This document shows, piece after piece, positions 9,334-18,527 of a DNA stretch of 44,139 nt. A program made the position numbers and the translations under genes. Origin of the DNA: Gammaproteobacteria bacterium (GTDB lineage Bacteria; Pseudomonadota; Gammaproteobacteria; Pseudomonadales; Azotimanducaceae). Position 1 is the first letter of the stretch, and each line of letters begins with the position of its first letter. Location of the stretch: assembly GCA_009842245.1 (NCBI GenBank), contig VYFT01000050.1, forward strand, positions 1 to 44,139, read 5' to 3'. The notes below the pieces were generated by a model. The model saw only the letters and a list, made by a program, of their open reading frames with translations. It had not been told where the DNA came from and ran no database searches.

Positions 9334-11178
9334 ATGTCCTTCGAACATCAAGGCGAGTTTCAATCCGATGACGAACAACTCTATCGAGTTCGTCATAGCT
9401 TAGCACATGTGCTCGCGCAAGCCGTACTTCAACTACGACCGGGTTCAACGCTTGGATTCGGTCCACCGATCAAAGATGGGTTTTACTACGATTTCGCGCT
9501 AAGTGAGCCGATTACTGATGCTGACTTTCCAGAAATCGAACGGCTCATGAAAAAAATTCTCAAGAGCGGGCAACGTTTTTACCAAGAAAACCTAGCGAAG
9601 AAAGATGCGTTTGCACGCCTTGCGGAGATGGGTGAACCCTATAAACAGGAGTACGCCGAAGAACTCTGTGACAAACACGACTTAGATTCGCTGTCGTTTT
9701 ATCGGAACGGCTCATTTGTCGACATGTGCGAAGGTCCCCATGTCGACACAACCAAAGAAATCCCTCGAGATTCGTTCAAATTGAGAAGTGTCGCTGGTGC
9801 ATACTGGCGTGGCGACTCGCACAATCAAATGCTTACTCGAATTTATGCGTGGGCGTTTCTTAGTAAAGAAGAGCTAGACAGCTACGTTCAAGCATATGAA
9901 CTAGCCCAAGAACGAGATCACAAGAAGCTAGGTAAGCAACTTGGTATATACACCATCGATAACGACATTGGCCGTGGATTGCCCCTGTGGCTCCCCAATG
10001 GGACGATTATTCGCGATGAACTAGAAAAGCTAGCATTCGAACTCGAATTTCAAGCTGGATATCAACGAGTTTCGACCCCACACATAGCAAAACAAGATTT
10101 GTTTTTCCAAACTGGACACTTACCTTACTACGCAGAAGACATGTATCCGCCAATGGAACTTGTAGAGCAGACCGAACATGGGGAAAAAGTTAAGGAAGCA
10201 TATGTGCTCAAGCCGATGAACTGTCCCCACCATCACAAAATTTTTGACGCTGAGCCACGTAGTTATCGAGAGCTACCTCTGCGATTAGCAGAGTACAGTC
10301 ATGTCTATAGATTTGAAGAGTCTGGCGCGGTCGGAGGGCTGGTTCGAGTACGCGGAATGTGCATGAATGATGCCCACATCTATTGCACCGAAGAACAAAT
10401 TAAAAGTGAGTTTCGAAATGTCATGGAGCTCTACGCCGAAGCATATCGAATTCTCGGGTTAGAGTCCTACTACCTCCGTTTGTCTAAATCCGATCCGGAA
10501 GACCCTAAGCGAAAACAGAAGTATGTTGACAATCCAAGTGCTTGGACCAAGTCTGAAGCAATCATCGAAGAATTATTGAACGAGATGGAAGTGGATTTCG
10601 TTATTGGTGTAGGTGAAGCCGCGTTTTATGGTCCGAAGATTGACGTTCAATTTCCGACTGTTACTGGACGAGACGAGTCTGTTAGTACCGTACAGCTAGA
10701 TTTCGCGGTTCCTGCTCGATTGGGTTTATCCTACGTCGGTAGCGACGGCCTCGACCACGTTCCTTACTGCATACATCGAGCACCATTGTCCACGCATGAA
10801 CGGATTGTTGCTTATCTCATCGAGCACTATGGCGGCGCTTTCCCAACTTGGCTATCGCCAATTCAGGTGAAAGTAATTACCGTGTCCGATCAATTTCACG
10901 ACTACGGACGCAAAATAGTGTCGGCGCTACGAGCTCTGTTTATACGAGCTGAACTCGCAGAAGAGTCCGATACGGTGTCGAAGAAAGTCAGAGCAGCTAC
11001 CGTAAACAAGATACCAAACGTTCTAATCGTGGGAAGTCAAGAAGAGCAAGACCAGACAGTGACACTTCGACGATACGGAATACGAGAACAAATGACGTTA
11101 CCATTCCAACAGTTCCAAGAATCAATTCAACAAACAATTAACCAACGCGCTCACGAGTTTTCCGTCCTCGAGAAATAA
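9334..11178 (+). CDS. thrS: Threonyl-tRNA synthetase, form lacking the TGS domain
   Basis: This class II synthetase charges tRNA-Thr. At 614 residues it is shorter than the E. coli enzyme (642), because it lacks the amino-terminal TGS (N1) domain. The editing domain is complete: His21 and His25 in HSLAH and Cys132/His136 in CEGPH. Zinc and threonine ligands of the catalytic domain are Cys297 (NCPHHH), His348 (NDAH) and His481 (CIHRAP). An anticodon-binding domain closes the protein. The segments NCPHHHKIF and RVRGMCMNDAH, and an insert SKSDPEDPKRKQKY, differ from the usual gammaproteobacterial NCPGH and RGFTQDDAH, pointing to a divergent or transferred ThrRS. The usual downstream infC-rpmI-rplT genes are absent. 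Confidence 0.95.
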   Translation: MSFEHQGEFQSDDEQLYRVRHSLAHVLAQAVLQLRPGSTLGFGPPIKDGFYYDFALSEPITDADFPEIERLMKKILKSGQRFYQENLAKKDAFARLAEMGEPYKQEYAEELCDKHDLDSLSFYRNGSFVDMCEGPHVDTTKEIPRDSFKLRSVAGAYWRGDSHNQMLTRIYAWAFLSKEELDSYVQAYELAQERDHKKLGKQLGIYTIDNDIGRGLPLWLPNGTIIRDELEKLAFELEFQAGYQRVSTPHIAKQDLFFQTGHLPYYAEDMYPPMELVEQTEHGEKVKEAYVLKPMNCPHHHKIFDAEPRSYRELPLRLAEYSHVYRFEESGAVGGLVRVRGMCMNDAHIYCTEEQIKSEFRNVMELYAEAYRILGLESYYLRLSKSDPEDPKRKQKYVDNPSAWTKSEAIIEELLNEMEVDFVIGVGEAAFYGPKIDVQFPTVTGRDESVSTVQLDFAVPARLGLSYVGSDGLDHVPYCIHRAPLSTHERIVAYLIEHYGGAFPTWLSPIQVKVITVSDQFHDYGRKIVSALRALFIRAELAEESDTVSKKVRAATVNKIPNVLIVGSQEEQDQTVTLRRYGIREQMTLPFQQFQESIQQTINQRAHEFSVLEK

Positions 11179-11248
11179 CACTACGAGTTGACTTTGGGTC
11201 TATGGTTTGTCTTCGTGACGAGCTAATCGCTATCTGTTCAGTCGGATC

Positions 11249-11267
11249 TAAATTCACATAGATACCT
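11249..11267 (+). repeat. Copy 1 of a short motif shared with 32500-32519
   Basis: TAAATTCACATAGATACCT here matches TAAATTCACATAAGATACCT at 32500-32519 apart from one inserted A. Both lie in non-coding DNA upstream of a gene for an exported protein (the TonB-dependent receptor here, the orphan secreted protein there). It may be a shared promoter or operator element. If it contains a promoter -10 region, transcription would begin after the GTG at 11268, which favours a later translation start for the receptor. Confidence 0.3.
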
Positions 11268-11327
11268 GTGTGTACCTTCTTGCTTCTGGAAGTTGCTCCG
11301 GAGAGTCTTCATAAAATAGAGTTTCAG

Positions 11328-14300
11328 ATGAAATACGGGACCAAAACTATGTTGAACTGTATCTTTGACATGGGTCGAAAAAGTAAGAATTCGGTCTGTC
11401 TAATAGCTTTCATCGGTAGTTTGACTCTAGGCGCACCAACCATTGCTCAGTCCACCGAAGACGACGAACTGGAAGAGGTAGTGGTGGTGGGCTCTGTGAT
11501 TCGAGGGACACCGATTGACGCTTCTCATGCGGTCACAATAGTGGACCGATCCACATACGAAAATCAAGGCTCGCCACTAGTGGTCGACCTCTTAAAAAAC
11601 TTAGGAGGCAGCAACGGTGTCACCGGGGAACGATCAGGTTGGTATAACTCAAGCTTACCCGGTGCAGTTCCCGAGTCCGTTTCTAATGTAAACCTACGAG
11701 GTCTTGGAGCGTCCCGAACCCTTGTCTTATTCAACGGTAAACGCCAAACCTATCTTCCAGCACGACTTGTCGGAGGTCGGTTCGTCGATCTAAGCGTGCT
11801 GCCCAGCGTAGCAATTGAACGCATTGAAGTCCTTAAAGAAGGGGCAAGTGCGATTTACGGTTCGGACGCTATCGGAGGTATTGCGAACTTTGTTACGCGC
11901 CGATCCTTCAGTGGGTTTGAGACATCGGTTTCTCTAGACAGTTTCGACAGCGCAAACGACATGGTCGTGAACGCGATTTATGGCGGCTCGATTGGTGATA
12001 TGGGGGACTTCGCAATATCGTTTGAACATGAACGACGCGCCGAGTTAGAAGCTGAAGATCGGGATTGGGCACTCATACCGTTAGTCGATCCGTGGCGCGC
12101 GGCGTGGTCGAGTGTGGGTAGTCCTGGATATTTCTGGTTCCCGACTGGAATTGATACTGCTACAACACCGCGAGCTGAAGTAATAACAGCGTTGCGAGAG
12201 GTGCAGTGGAGCGGTAAAGTCGATCCATACTGCAATGAACTCAATGGGTATCCGGAACATCCCGCAGTTGATCCTTTCTATTGCATTTTTAACTACCAAC
12301 CATTCGATAACATCATCGAGGAATTGCAATTCTCAAAAGTTTTTGCGGAATTGAATGGGGATTGGGGTGAAACATCGAGCTATCACTTAGAAGCACTATG
12401 GGCACATTCGGTAATGCCCAAGTGGCAAACTCAACCGTCGCACCCACCATTTCCTCTACTGCATCGAGGTGTGTTAGAAATTGGACCAAACCATCCCAAC
12501 CGAATGGCGTTCTGTGCCGACGAAGATTACAGTGCAACCTTTCGTCAAGAATGTCAGAGCGGTGAAAACTGGTATTTCCGAGGAAGACCATTTGGCAATG
12601 GGTATGTCGCACGTACGGCAGAACGCGTCTCTACGACGTGGCGATTCGCGGGAGCCGTCGACGGCAGTCTTGAAATACCTGAGGGTAAAACGACGTTTTT
12701 TGAGTTGGCATTCGCAGTGTCGGGGTCGCAAGGAAATGTACCCATTCCCGCCATACTCACAGAACGTTTGTTCCTAGCTTTTCGCGGCTATGGGGGACCG
12801 AACTGCGGTGTGGGAGTTGTTGCAGATACATCATTAGGACCGGGTATGCGAGTCGCCGACACAAATAAAGCCCCAGGTACCGACGGGTGTTTATATTTGA
12901 ATCCTTTTAGTAGCGCAATGTCGCACTCTGCATTACCTGGCGCAGAGTTTTATGATCAGCAGAATCCTGTTTATGATCCCTCGCAAGCCAATGCACCGGA
13001 ACTGATTGATTGGATGAATAGTGTCTCAGACATCGACAATAGCACCTCACTTCTGGTATTAGACGCAACGATAAGTGGTGACTTGATCTCCGATAAGCTT
13101 AGTTATGCAACCGGGTATCAATTCAGATCTTTCACGGCGGAAGGTGAACCAAATGAACATGGGAACTTAAGTTTAAACCCGTGTCCGGTATTGCGGGACC
13201 AGTCATGCCTAACCGGAAATTTTGGAGCGTTCACTTTCATTAACGCATACAACCCCTACGATAGTGAACAACAGGTCCATCGCGTATTCGGAGAGTTTGC
13301 GTACGTATTGAGTGATCAGATAAACGCACAAATTGCCTTGAACTTTGAACAATACGATGAAGCAAGTAGCCTCGACCCCAAGATTGCTGTTCGCTGGGAA
13401 ATCAATGACACGCTGACACTTCGCTCGACCCTACAAACGACGTTTCGGACTCCATCCGTGGACGACTTGCTTGAAGGTGTACCTCTGACGGTTACAAATT
13501 ATGTTAGCCAAGTAGGAGCTTGGATCCCTGTGGATCTCTATGGAGATGAATCACTAGATCCGGAGCGCGCAAGCACTTTTAATGTAGGCGTGATCGCGTC
13601 CTTAGCAAATGGGGTGAATGTAACCCTTGACTATTGGTCTTACGATTTTCAAGATGTGATCGGGAGTATTCCCCACGACGATGTGGATGAACTCTACGCA
13701 GACCCGAGTACTAGAAGCCATGTGCAACAATTTATTTATTGTGCCAGTGGGCGATCCGATACGCTCGACGACCCTTGCGACGCTAGGTCCATAACGAGAG
13801 TTGAAGTTCCCTTAGTGAACTGGCCAGGTGTAGAAACTTCCGGATTCGATTGGCATGTCAGTGCGGGATTTCCATTTCTCGTCGGTGTGATGCAAGCTGG
13901 ATTCAGTGGTACGTACACTTTGAACTACGAACTGAAACCGCTGCACTTCGCTGACCAGATTATTCGACCAGGAGTAGATGCTGCAGGAAAGCTGAATTTT
14001 GGTAATCCACTGCTTGTTCCGATTCCACAGTGGAAATCTCAAGCATACGTGACGCTTTCCTTTTGGAACAAAACAACGGTAACTACGTACGTCAACCACA
14101 TATCCTCTTACTCCGATGATGCATCTCACGATGGATACGGCGGGGTACCAGTAAGCAATTTCGAAATTGAAGGGTTTACTACTCTAGACGTCACCGCTCA
14201 GAGGTTTTTAGAGCCACTAGGGATAAATATCGCGTTTTCGATTTTGAATTTGACCGATGAAGCTCCACCGTTCGCGAATGTGGAATTTGCATATGACGGG

Positions 14301-14357
14301 ATGACTCACAATCCGAAAGGTCGTCGAATAAAGCTCTCGCTGAGCTATCGACACTGA
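11328..14357 (+). CDS. TonB-dependent outer-membrane receptor
   Basis: This large receptor of about 1010 residues imports a substrate across the outer membrane using TonB energy. A signal sequence (around KNSVCLIAFIGSLTLGAPTIAQ) is followed by a TonB-box-like acidic/valine stretch (ELEEVVVVGS). Then comes the plug domain with NVNLRGLGASRTLVLFNGKR and IERIEVLKEGASAIYGSDAIGGI. The remainder is barrel with long aromatic loops and paired cysteines. The tail GRRIKLSLSYRH has the family's last-strand pattern but ends in His instead of the usual Phe. The start is uncertain: ATG at 11328, 11349 or 11370 and GTG at 11268 are all in frame; any of the ATGs gives a plausible signal peptide. Substrate cannot be told from sequence. 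Confidence 0.92.
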   Translation: MKYGTKTMLNCIFDMGRKSKNSVCLIAFIGSLTLGAPTIAQSTEDDELEEVVVVGSVIRGTPIDASHAVTIVDRSTYENQGSPLVVDLLKNLGGSNGVTGERSGWYNSSLPGAVPESVSNVNLRGLGASRTLVLFNGKRQTYLPARLVGGRFVDLSVLPSVAIERIEVLKEGASAIYGSDAIGGIANFVTRRSFSGFETSVSLDSFDSANDMVVNAIYGGSIGDMGDFAISFEHERRAELEAEDRDWALIPLVDPWRAAWSSVGSPGYFWFPTGIDTATTPRAEVITALREVQWSGKVDPYCNELNGYPEHPAVDPFYCIFNYQPFDNIIEELQFSKVFAELNGDWGETSSYHLEALWAHSVMPKWQTQPSHPPFPLLHRGVLEIGPNHPNRMAFCADEDYSATFRQECQSGENWYFRGRPFGNGYVARTAERVSTTWRFAGAVDGSLEIPEGKTTFFELAFAVSGSQGNVPIPAILTERLFLAFRGYGGPNCGVGVVADTSLGPGMRVADTNKAPGTDGCLYLNPFSSAMSHSALPGAEFYDQQNPVYDPSQANAPELIDWMNSVSDIDNSTSLLVLDATISGDLISDKLSYATGYQFRSFTAEGEPNEHGNLSLNPCPVLRDQSCLTGNFGAFTFINAYNPYDSEQQVHRVFGEFAYVLSDQINAQIALNFEQYDEASSLDPKIAVRWEINDTLTLRSTLQTTFRTPSVDDLLEGVPLTVTNYVSQVGAWIPVDLYGDESLDPERASTFNVGVIASLANGVNVTLDYWSYDFQDVIGSIPHDDVDELYADPSTRSHVQQFIYCASGRSDTLDDPCDARSITRVEVPLVNWPGVETSGFDWHVSAGFPFLVGVMQAGFSGTYTLNYELKPLHFADQIIRPGVDAAGKLNFGNPLLVPIPQWKSQAYVTLSFWNKTTVTTYVNHISSYSDDASHDGYGGVPVSNFEIEGFTTLDVTAQRFLEPLGINIAFSILNLTDEAPPFANVEFAYDGMTHNPKGRRIKLSLSYRH

Positions 14358-14392
14358 GCATTTCGAATCGGATGCTTTGACAGCTCTTCCAT

Positions 14393-15073
14393 ATGCGAGA
14401 CTACGGCATATTTAAGACTAAGACGTTAAGCTTCCAACTATACGAAGAGCGCGAAATGATCGAGAGATCGCGCGAGTTTTTGCACGAACTCTCTAGTCGT
14501 CGCACCGTCCGAGACTTCGAACGACGTAGCGTACCGGACGAAGTTATAGAAAACGCTCTTAAGACCGCAGTCAGCGCACCTAGTGGTGCTAATCGCCAAC
14601 CGTGGAGATTCGTCGTCGTTCGAGATCAGGAAACCAAACAAAAAATTCGTGAGGGCGCGGAAGCTGAGGAACGCGAGTTCTACACAAACCGGGCAACAGC
14701 CGAGTGGTTAGAAGCTTTAGCACCTTTAGGCACCGATGAAAACAAGCCTTTTCTCACTGAAGCGCCCGTGTTGATCGTCGTGTTCTTGGAGAGATTTGGG
14801 ATGGATGACCAAGGAAATAAGGTTAAGAACTACTACATGCCGGAGTCTGTAGGACTGGCCAGCGGTTTCCTGATCGCGGCACTACACCATGCGGGACTCG
14901 CGACACTAACGCACACACCGAGTCCCATGGGTTTTCTCAACGAGATTCTAGATCGTCCTTCGAGAGAGAAACCGTTCCTTTTACTCGTTGTCGGCTATCC
15001 TAAACCGAATGCTCAAGTGCCGGACATTTCCCGTTTGCCTAGCACGACTACCATCATCGACTGGCTTGGGTGA
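14393..15073 (+). CDS. Nitroreductase-family flavoprotein, iodotyrosine deiodinase-like
   Basis: This 226-residue FMN enzyme belongs to the nitroreductase superfamily. SSRRTVRDFERRSVP and SAPSGANRQPW are the FMN-binding signatures, and LATLTHTPSPMGFLNEIL with VGYP is the carboxy-terminal flavin contact. The lid region EEREFYTNRATAEWLEAL followed by DENKPFL keeps a Glu, Tyr and Lys in the spacing used by iodotyrosine deiodinases to bind the amino acid zwitterion. That subfamily reductively dehalogenates halotyrosines; other roles are possible for bacterial members. It starts 35 bases after the TonB receptor on the same strand, and its stop is five bases from the convergent stop of prc. An internal ATG at 14456 is an alternative start with a better ribosome-binding site. 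Confidence 0.85.
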   Translation: MRDYGIFKTKTLSFQLYEEREMIERSREFLHELSSRRTVRDFERRSVPDEVIENALKTAVSAPSGANRQPWRFVVVRDQETKQKIREGAEAEEREFYTNRATAEWLEALAPLGTDENKPFLTEAPVLIVVFLERFGMDDQGNKVKNYYMPESVGLASGFLIAALHHAGLATLTHTPSPMGFLNEILDRPSREKPFLLLVVGYPKPNAQVPDISRLPSTTTIIDWLG

Positions 15074-15078
15074 TAACT

Positions 15079-17229
15079 CTAAAGTCCGGTAGTTTCCGCG
15101 TCCGCCGAGGCCGTAACTTCTTCCGCCAAATTGTGCAAATCGCTGACGATTTTTGCCGATTCAATTAACAATGGGTCAGGATTTTTCTCTTCTTCCTTTT
15201 CGATTTTTTTTAACACATCTCTCAATTCGTCTAAAGTCTCGACCGGATCTAGTCCTTTTGCAATAAATCGAGTGTTATGAGTGTCTAATCGCCAGCTGAT
15301 ATACTCGTCTCGTTCGTCTCTTCGCTGATCAATATTAAGCGATAGACTATCTCTATCGAAATCTCGTTTCAAACGCGCTTCTAATTTATCGTAAAAGATA
15401 AAGTCTGGATTTTCCTCTATTCGATCCTTATGCAGCTTGGTAAGGCGCGCTAACAACGAGTCGATCAAATCATTTCGCCGGTACGATAGCTCGTCGACGA
15501 AGTCGTACACCAACGCCTCTGCGGAATTAGTCTCACCAACATTTCGAGGATGAATGAGTTCTGGAAACTCAATGTCTGGTACTACACCCCGGTGTTGCGT
15601 GCTCAGACCAGAGATGCGATAAAACTTCGACTGAGTTATTTTTAAGGTACCGTGTGACAGTGGCCGTAATTGCTGTACGGTTCCCTTGCCAAAGGTTCGA
15701 TTACCAAGGATGATTCCGCGGCCATAATCTTGAATTGCACCCGCGAAAATCTCCGATGCAGATGCTGATCGACGATCAACGAGCACGGCTAACGGTCCGT
15801 CCCATGCAGTTGAATTGTCTCGGTCTCGTAGTCTCTGAATCCGACCACCAACTGTTTTCACCTGCACTGTAGTCCCATTTGGAATAAACAACCCTGTTAA
15901 AGTGTTCGCTTCTATGAGGGACCCTCCGCCGTTGCGGCGAAGATCAATAATCAACCCATCTATGCCTTCTCTCTTTAACTCTTCGATTAGACGTTCGACA
16001 TCCTTAGTCGCACTTCGTGCATTCGGATCATTACGTGCTTGAGCATCAAAATCCACGTACATTGAAGGCAAGTCAATAACTCCAATTTTTCGAACCTCAC
16101 CCGTAATTGGATCCGGGTCGAGTACTACGATTTTCTTATGTGCGGCATCCGACTCTATCTTGCACTCATCTCGAACGATCTCAACCCACTTTTTAGTGCT
16201 ACCGGACTCTTCGGAGCTTAAAAGTTCCAAGAATACGGACGTACCTTTCTCGCCCCGAATTAACTGTACTACTTCATCAAGCCGTTGGCCAACTACATCG
16301 ATTATCGGCGCATCTTTGCGTTGTCCTACTCCGACGATTCGATCTCCCTTTTCAATACCTCCATGTCGATCCGCGGGACATCCGTCTATCAACTCCATCA
16401 CCTCAATGTACGGATCGTCTATGCTCTGTGCAAGTTGGGCACCTATTCCGTGCAGAGACAAACGCATTTGAATGTCAAAATTCTCCTTGTCTCTTTGATT
16501 CATATATTCGGTGTGAGGATCGTAATACGTTGAAAACGAGTTCATGTACATTGAGAATGCGTCTTCGGAACTAGTTTGCACTTCCCTGTTGAGAATTTGC
16601 GAATATCTTTTCGTCAACAATTCGATCGGATCGACTTCGGGTTCGCCAAGTTTCGATCTAATGATCTCATCGACTAAGATCTGTTCCCATAGTCTGTTCG
16701 CTTGAGATTTGTTCGCTAACCAGGTCTTCTGTTCCCCTCGCTTTAAGAACAAGGTGTCCTCGGTCTCTAAATCGAACGAGTCGATTCCTCTTTTCAATCG
16801 CTTTAAAACCCAGTGGAACCGATCAAATTGGCGTTCTTGAACTCGGTTAAACATGTCAAACGCGACATCTAATTTTCCGCTCTTCAAATAGTCATCAAAT
16901 AACTCTTGGTTTGGTTCGAAATCCGCTATATCTGACTCCAGGAAAAATCTCTTGCTAGGATCGAGTCGATCCAAGTACCGTTCGAACAAGACTTTGGACA
17001 CCTCATCGTTCAGAGGTTTCTGACGAGAGAAGTGATTAAGTTTGACAAGGTCTACGATCTGTGTCGTCAGCTTCTTATGAGGCGATAGTGCCTCCAACGG
17101 ATCGGGGGAGGTGTAAATGTCATTCTGTACGAAGTCTGCAGCAACAGAGTGTGTTACACTTTGAGTCCCGGTTATTCCGAAAATAACCAGCGGAACCAAG
17201 CTTAATGACGCGAGAATTTTTTTATCCAT
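15079..17229 (-). CDS. prc: Carboxy-terminal (tail-specific) processing protease Prc
   Basis: This 716-residue periplasmic serine protease of family S41 trims or degrades proteins from their carboxy termini and affects cell-wall enzymes and lipoproteins. A signal peptide occupies about residues 1-31. A helical amino-terminal domain is followed by a PDZ domain (around HGIGAQLAQSIDDPYIEVMELIDGCPADR, GDRIVGVGQ) and the S41 core. The Ser/Lys dyad is readable as Ser490 in RRSASASEIF and Lys515 in FGKGTVQQL, with the same 25-residue gap as in E. coli Prc. The carboxy-terminal helical domain (DUF3340-like, ending in acidic/lysine-rich sequence) is present. The start is the ATG of MDKKILASLS. It converges with the flavoprotein gene. 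Confidence 0.95.
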   Translation of the reverse strand: MDKKILASLSLVPLVIFGITGTQSVTHSVAADFVQNDIYTSPDPLEALSPHKKLTTQIVDLVKLNHFSRQKPLNDEVSKVLFERYLDRLDPSKRFFLESDIADFEPNQELFDDYLKSGKLDVAFDMFNRVQERQFDRFHWVLKRLKRGIDSFDLETEDTLFLKRGEQKTWLANKSQANRLWEQILVDEIIRSKLGEPEVDPIELLTKRYSQILNREVQTSSEDAFSMYMNSFSTYYDPHTEYMNQRDKENFDIQMRLSLHGIGAQLAQSIDDPYIEVMELIDGCPADRHGGIEKGDRIVGVGQRKDAPIIDVVGQRLDEVVQLIRGEKGTSVFLELLSSEESGSTKKWVEIVRDECKIESDAAHKKIVVLDPDPITGEVRKIGVIDLPSMYVDFDAQARNDPNARSATKDVERLIEELKREGIDGLIIDLRRNGGGSLIEANTLTGLFIPNGTTVQVKTVGGRIQRLRDRDNSTAWDGPLAVLVDRRSASASEIFAGAIQDYGRGIILGNRTFGKGTVQQLRPLSHGTLKITQSKFYRISGLSTQHRGVVPDIEFPELIHPRNVGETNSAEALVYDFVDELSYRRNDLIDSLLARLTKLHKDRIEENPDFIFYDKLEARLKRDFDRDSLSLNIDQRRDERDEYISWRLDTHNTRFIAKGLDPVETLDELRDVLKKIEKEEEKNPDPLLIESAKIVSDLHNLAEEVTASADAETTGL

Positions 17230-17353
17230 TTCGATTCCTTAAATTTGTTGCAGGCAAGAACTGTTTGATTTTATGCCAGTTAGCGTAGGTTTACGGTGAT
17301 GTTCAAAAGAACGCTCACATGCTCTAAGAGAGATGAGTCTGGTGACACAATCG

Positions 17354-18106
17354 TTACTCTAGGTAAATGAAAAAGCGGCGCAAACGCGGGAGCCAATAAC
17401 CATCTACATTGAACGAAAATGATATTGTATGTGCGCGCCCAATGACTAGATCGCGTTCGATAGCCCCTATCGACCTTGAGTCTCGACTGTCGTCTCGATT
17501 GTCTCCCATCATAAAGTACTCGTCTTTGGCTAGCGTATATGGTCCAAAGTCAGCGATTCGAGATCTACGACCCCGGTGCCACTGAATCACGCGACTATCG
17601 TCAAAAATTTCTTCTCTCACATAAACGACGCGCGCACTTTTCGTCAAGTGTAGTCTCTCGATTTCTTCGTCGTCTAACACTGTGTAGACGGCCGGTACAT
17701 CGTTAACAAAAAGGCGATTATTGTGGAGTTCGATCTTATCACCACCAACTCCAATGACACGTTTAATGAGAAGAGTCCGTTGGTCTTCCGGACTAGGAAA
17801 GGTCACGATGTCTCCTCGTTCGGGATGCGACCATCGGTTGATGCGACTCAACGTAAACGGCCATCGGATGTCGTACGCGATCTTATCGACTACAACTCGG
17901 TCTCCAGCGATGATTCCGGGGTTCATACTCCCAGAAGGAACGTGATTCCAATCAGCAATTGCAGAACGGAACAACAACATTAGCGCGACAAATACGAAGA
18001 ATCCGCGCCACTCGCGCCAGAAATTAAGGAGTGCTCTCCCCCATCGAATGTTCTGCACCCGGGATCTTAGATCGGATCTAGGTTCCTGATTGTCTTTTTG
18101 TGTCAT
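17354..18106 (-). CDS. lepB: Signal peptidase I
   Basis: This inner-membrane protease removes signal peptides from Sec- and Tat-exported proteins. It has 250 residues and a single membrane anchor (about 34-52), where E. coli LepB has two. Catalytic Ser60 lies in VPSGSMNP and the general base Lys115 in LLIKRVIGVGGD; GDNRDDSRDSR is the conserved box E. The gene is on the minus strand between prc (124 bases downstream) and the DUF1244 gene. It stands apart from lepA and rnc, its usual partners in gammaproteobacteria, at least within this window. Confidence 0.95.
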   Translation of the reverse strand: MTQKDNQEPRSDLRSRVQNIRWGRALLNFWREWRGFFVFVALMLLFRSAIADWNHVPSGSMNPGIIAGDRVVVDKIAYDIRWPFTLSRINRWSHPERGDIVTFPSPEDQRTLLIKRVIGVGGDKIELHNNRLFVNDVPAVYTVLDDEEIERLHLTKSARVVYVREEIFDDSRVIQWHRGRRSRIADFGPYTLAKDEYFMMGDNRDDSRDSRSIGAIERDLVIGRAHTISFSFNVDGYWLPRLRRFFIYLE

Positions 18107-18209
18107 TTTGGATGGGGCACTATTTGAGGACGGCTAGGCTAGCATAAGAACTATTCAATGCTTAAATTGTAAATTCAATACTTTAGATACTTCGAAAGCA
18201 CACTTAGTT

Positions 18210-18506
18210 CTACGAGTTTTGTGCTCGAAATTTCTCAAGCTGTTCGACAGTCGGTTCGGTCTGATACTTTGATTTCCATTCGTCGTAGGCCATTCCATAG
18301 ATCAACGCTCTGGCATCCTCGTACTCGATGGATTCTCCTGCTTCTGCACTGTCAGATACGTACCACTTCGAAAGGCAGTTGCGGCAAAAGCCTGCTAAGT
18401 TCATCAACTCGATGTTCTGTACGTCAGACCGAGATCGCAAATGTGAGACAAGTTTGCGAAATACAGCAGCTTCGATACGGTCTCGAGAAGTGCTTCGATG
18501 TTCCAT
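18210..18506 (-). CDS. DUF1244 family protein
   Basis: The product is 98 residues long with the hallmark of the DUF1244 family, NIELMNLAGFCRNCLSKWY, followed by EYEDARALIYGMAYDEWKSKYQ. Two cysteines in CRNC suggest metal or redox chemistry, but the family has no established function that I know of. It is predicted cytoplasmic and helical. It lies 21 bases downstream of yaaA and 103 bases upstream of lepB on the same strand. The start is the ATG of MEHRSTSRDRIEAAV, the usual beginning for the family. Confidence 0.9.
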   Translation of the reverse strand: MEHRSTSRDRIEAAVFRKLVSHLRSRSDVQNIELMNLAGFCRNCLSKWYVSDSAEAGESIEYEDARALIYGMAYDEWKSKYQTEPTVEQLEKFRAQNS

Positions 18507-18527
18507 AGTTAATTGTCCAACTAGAGA

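Noticed and set aside
15074-15078. Expected terminator between convergent nitroreductase and prc genes.
   Set aside because: Only five bases separate the stops and no GC-rich hairpin with a T-run is visible.
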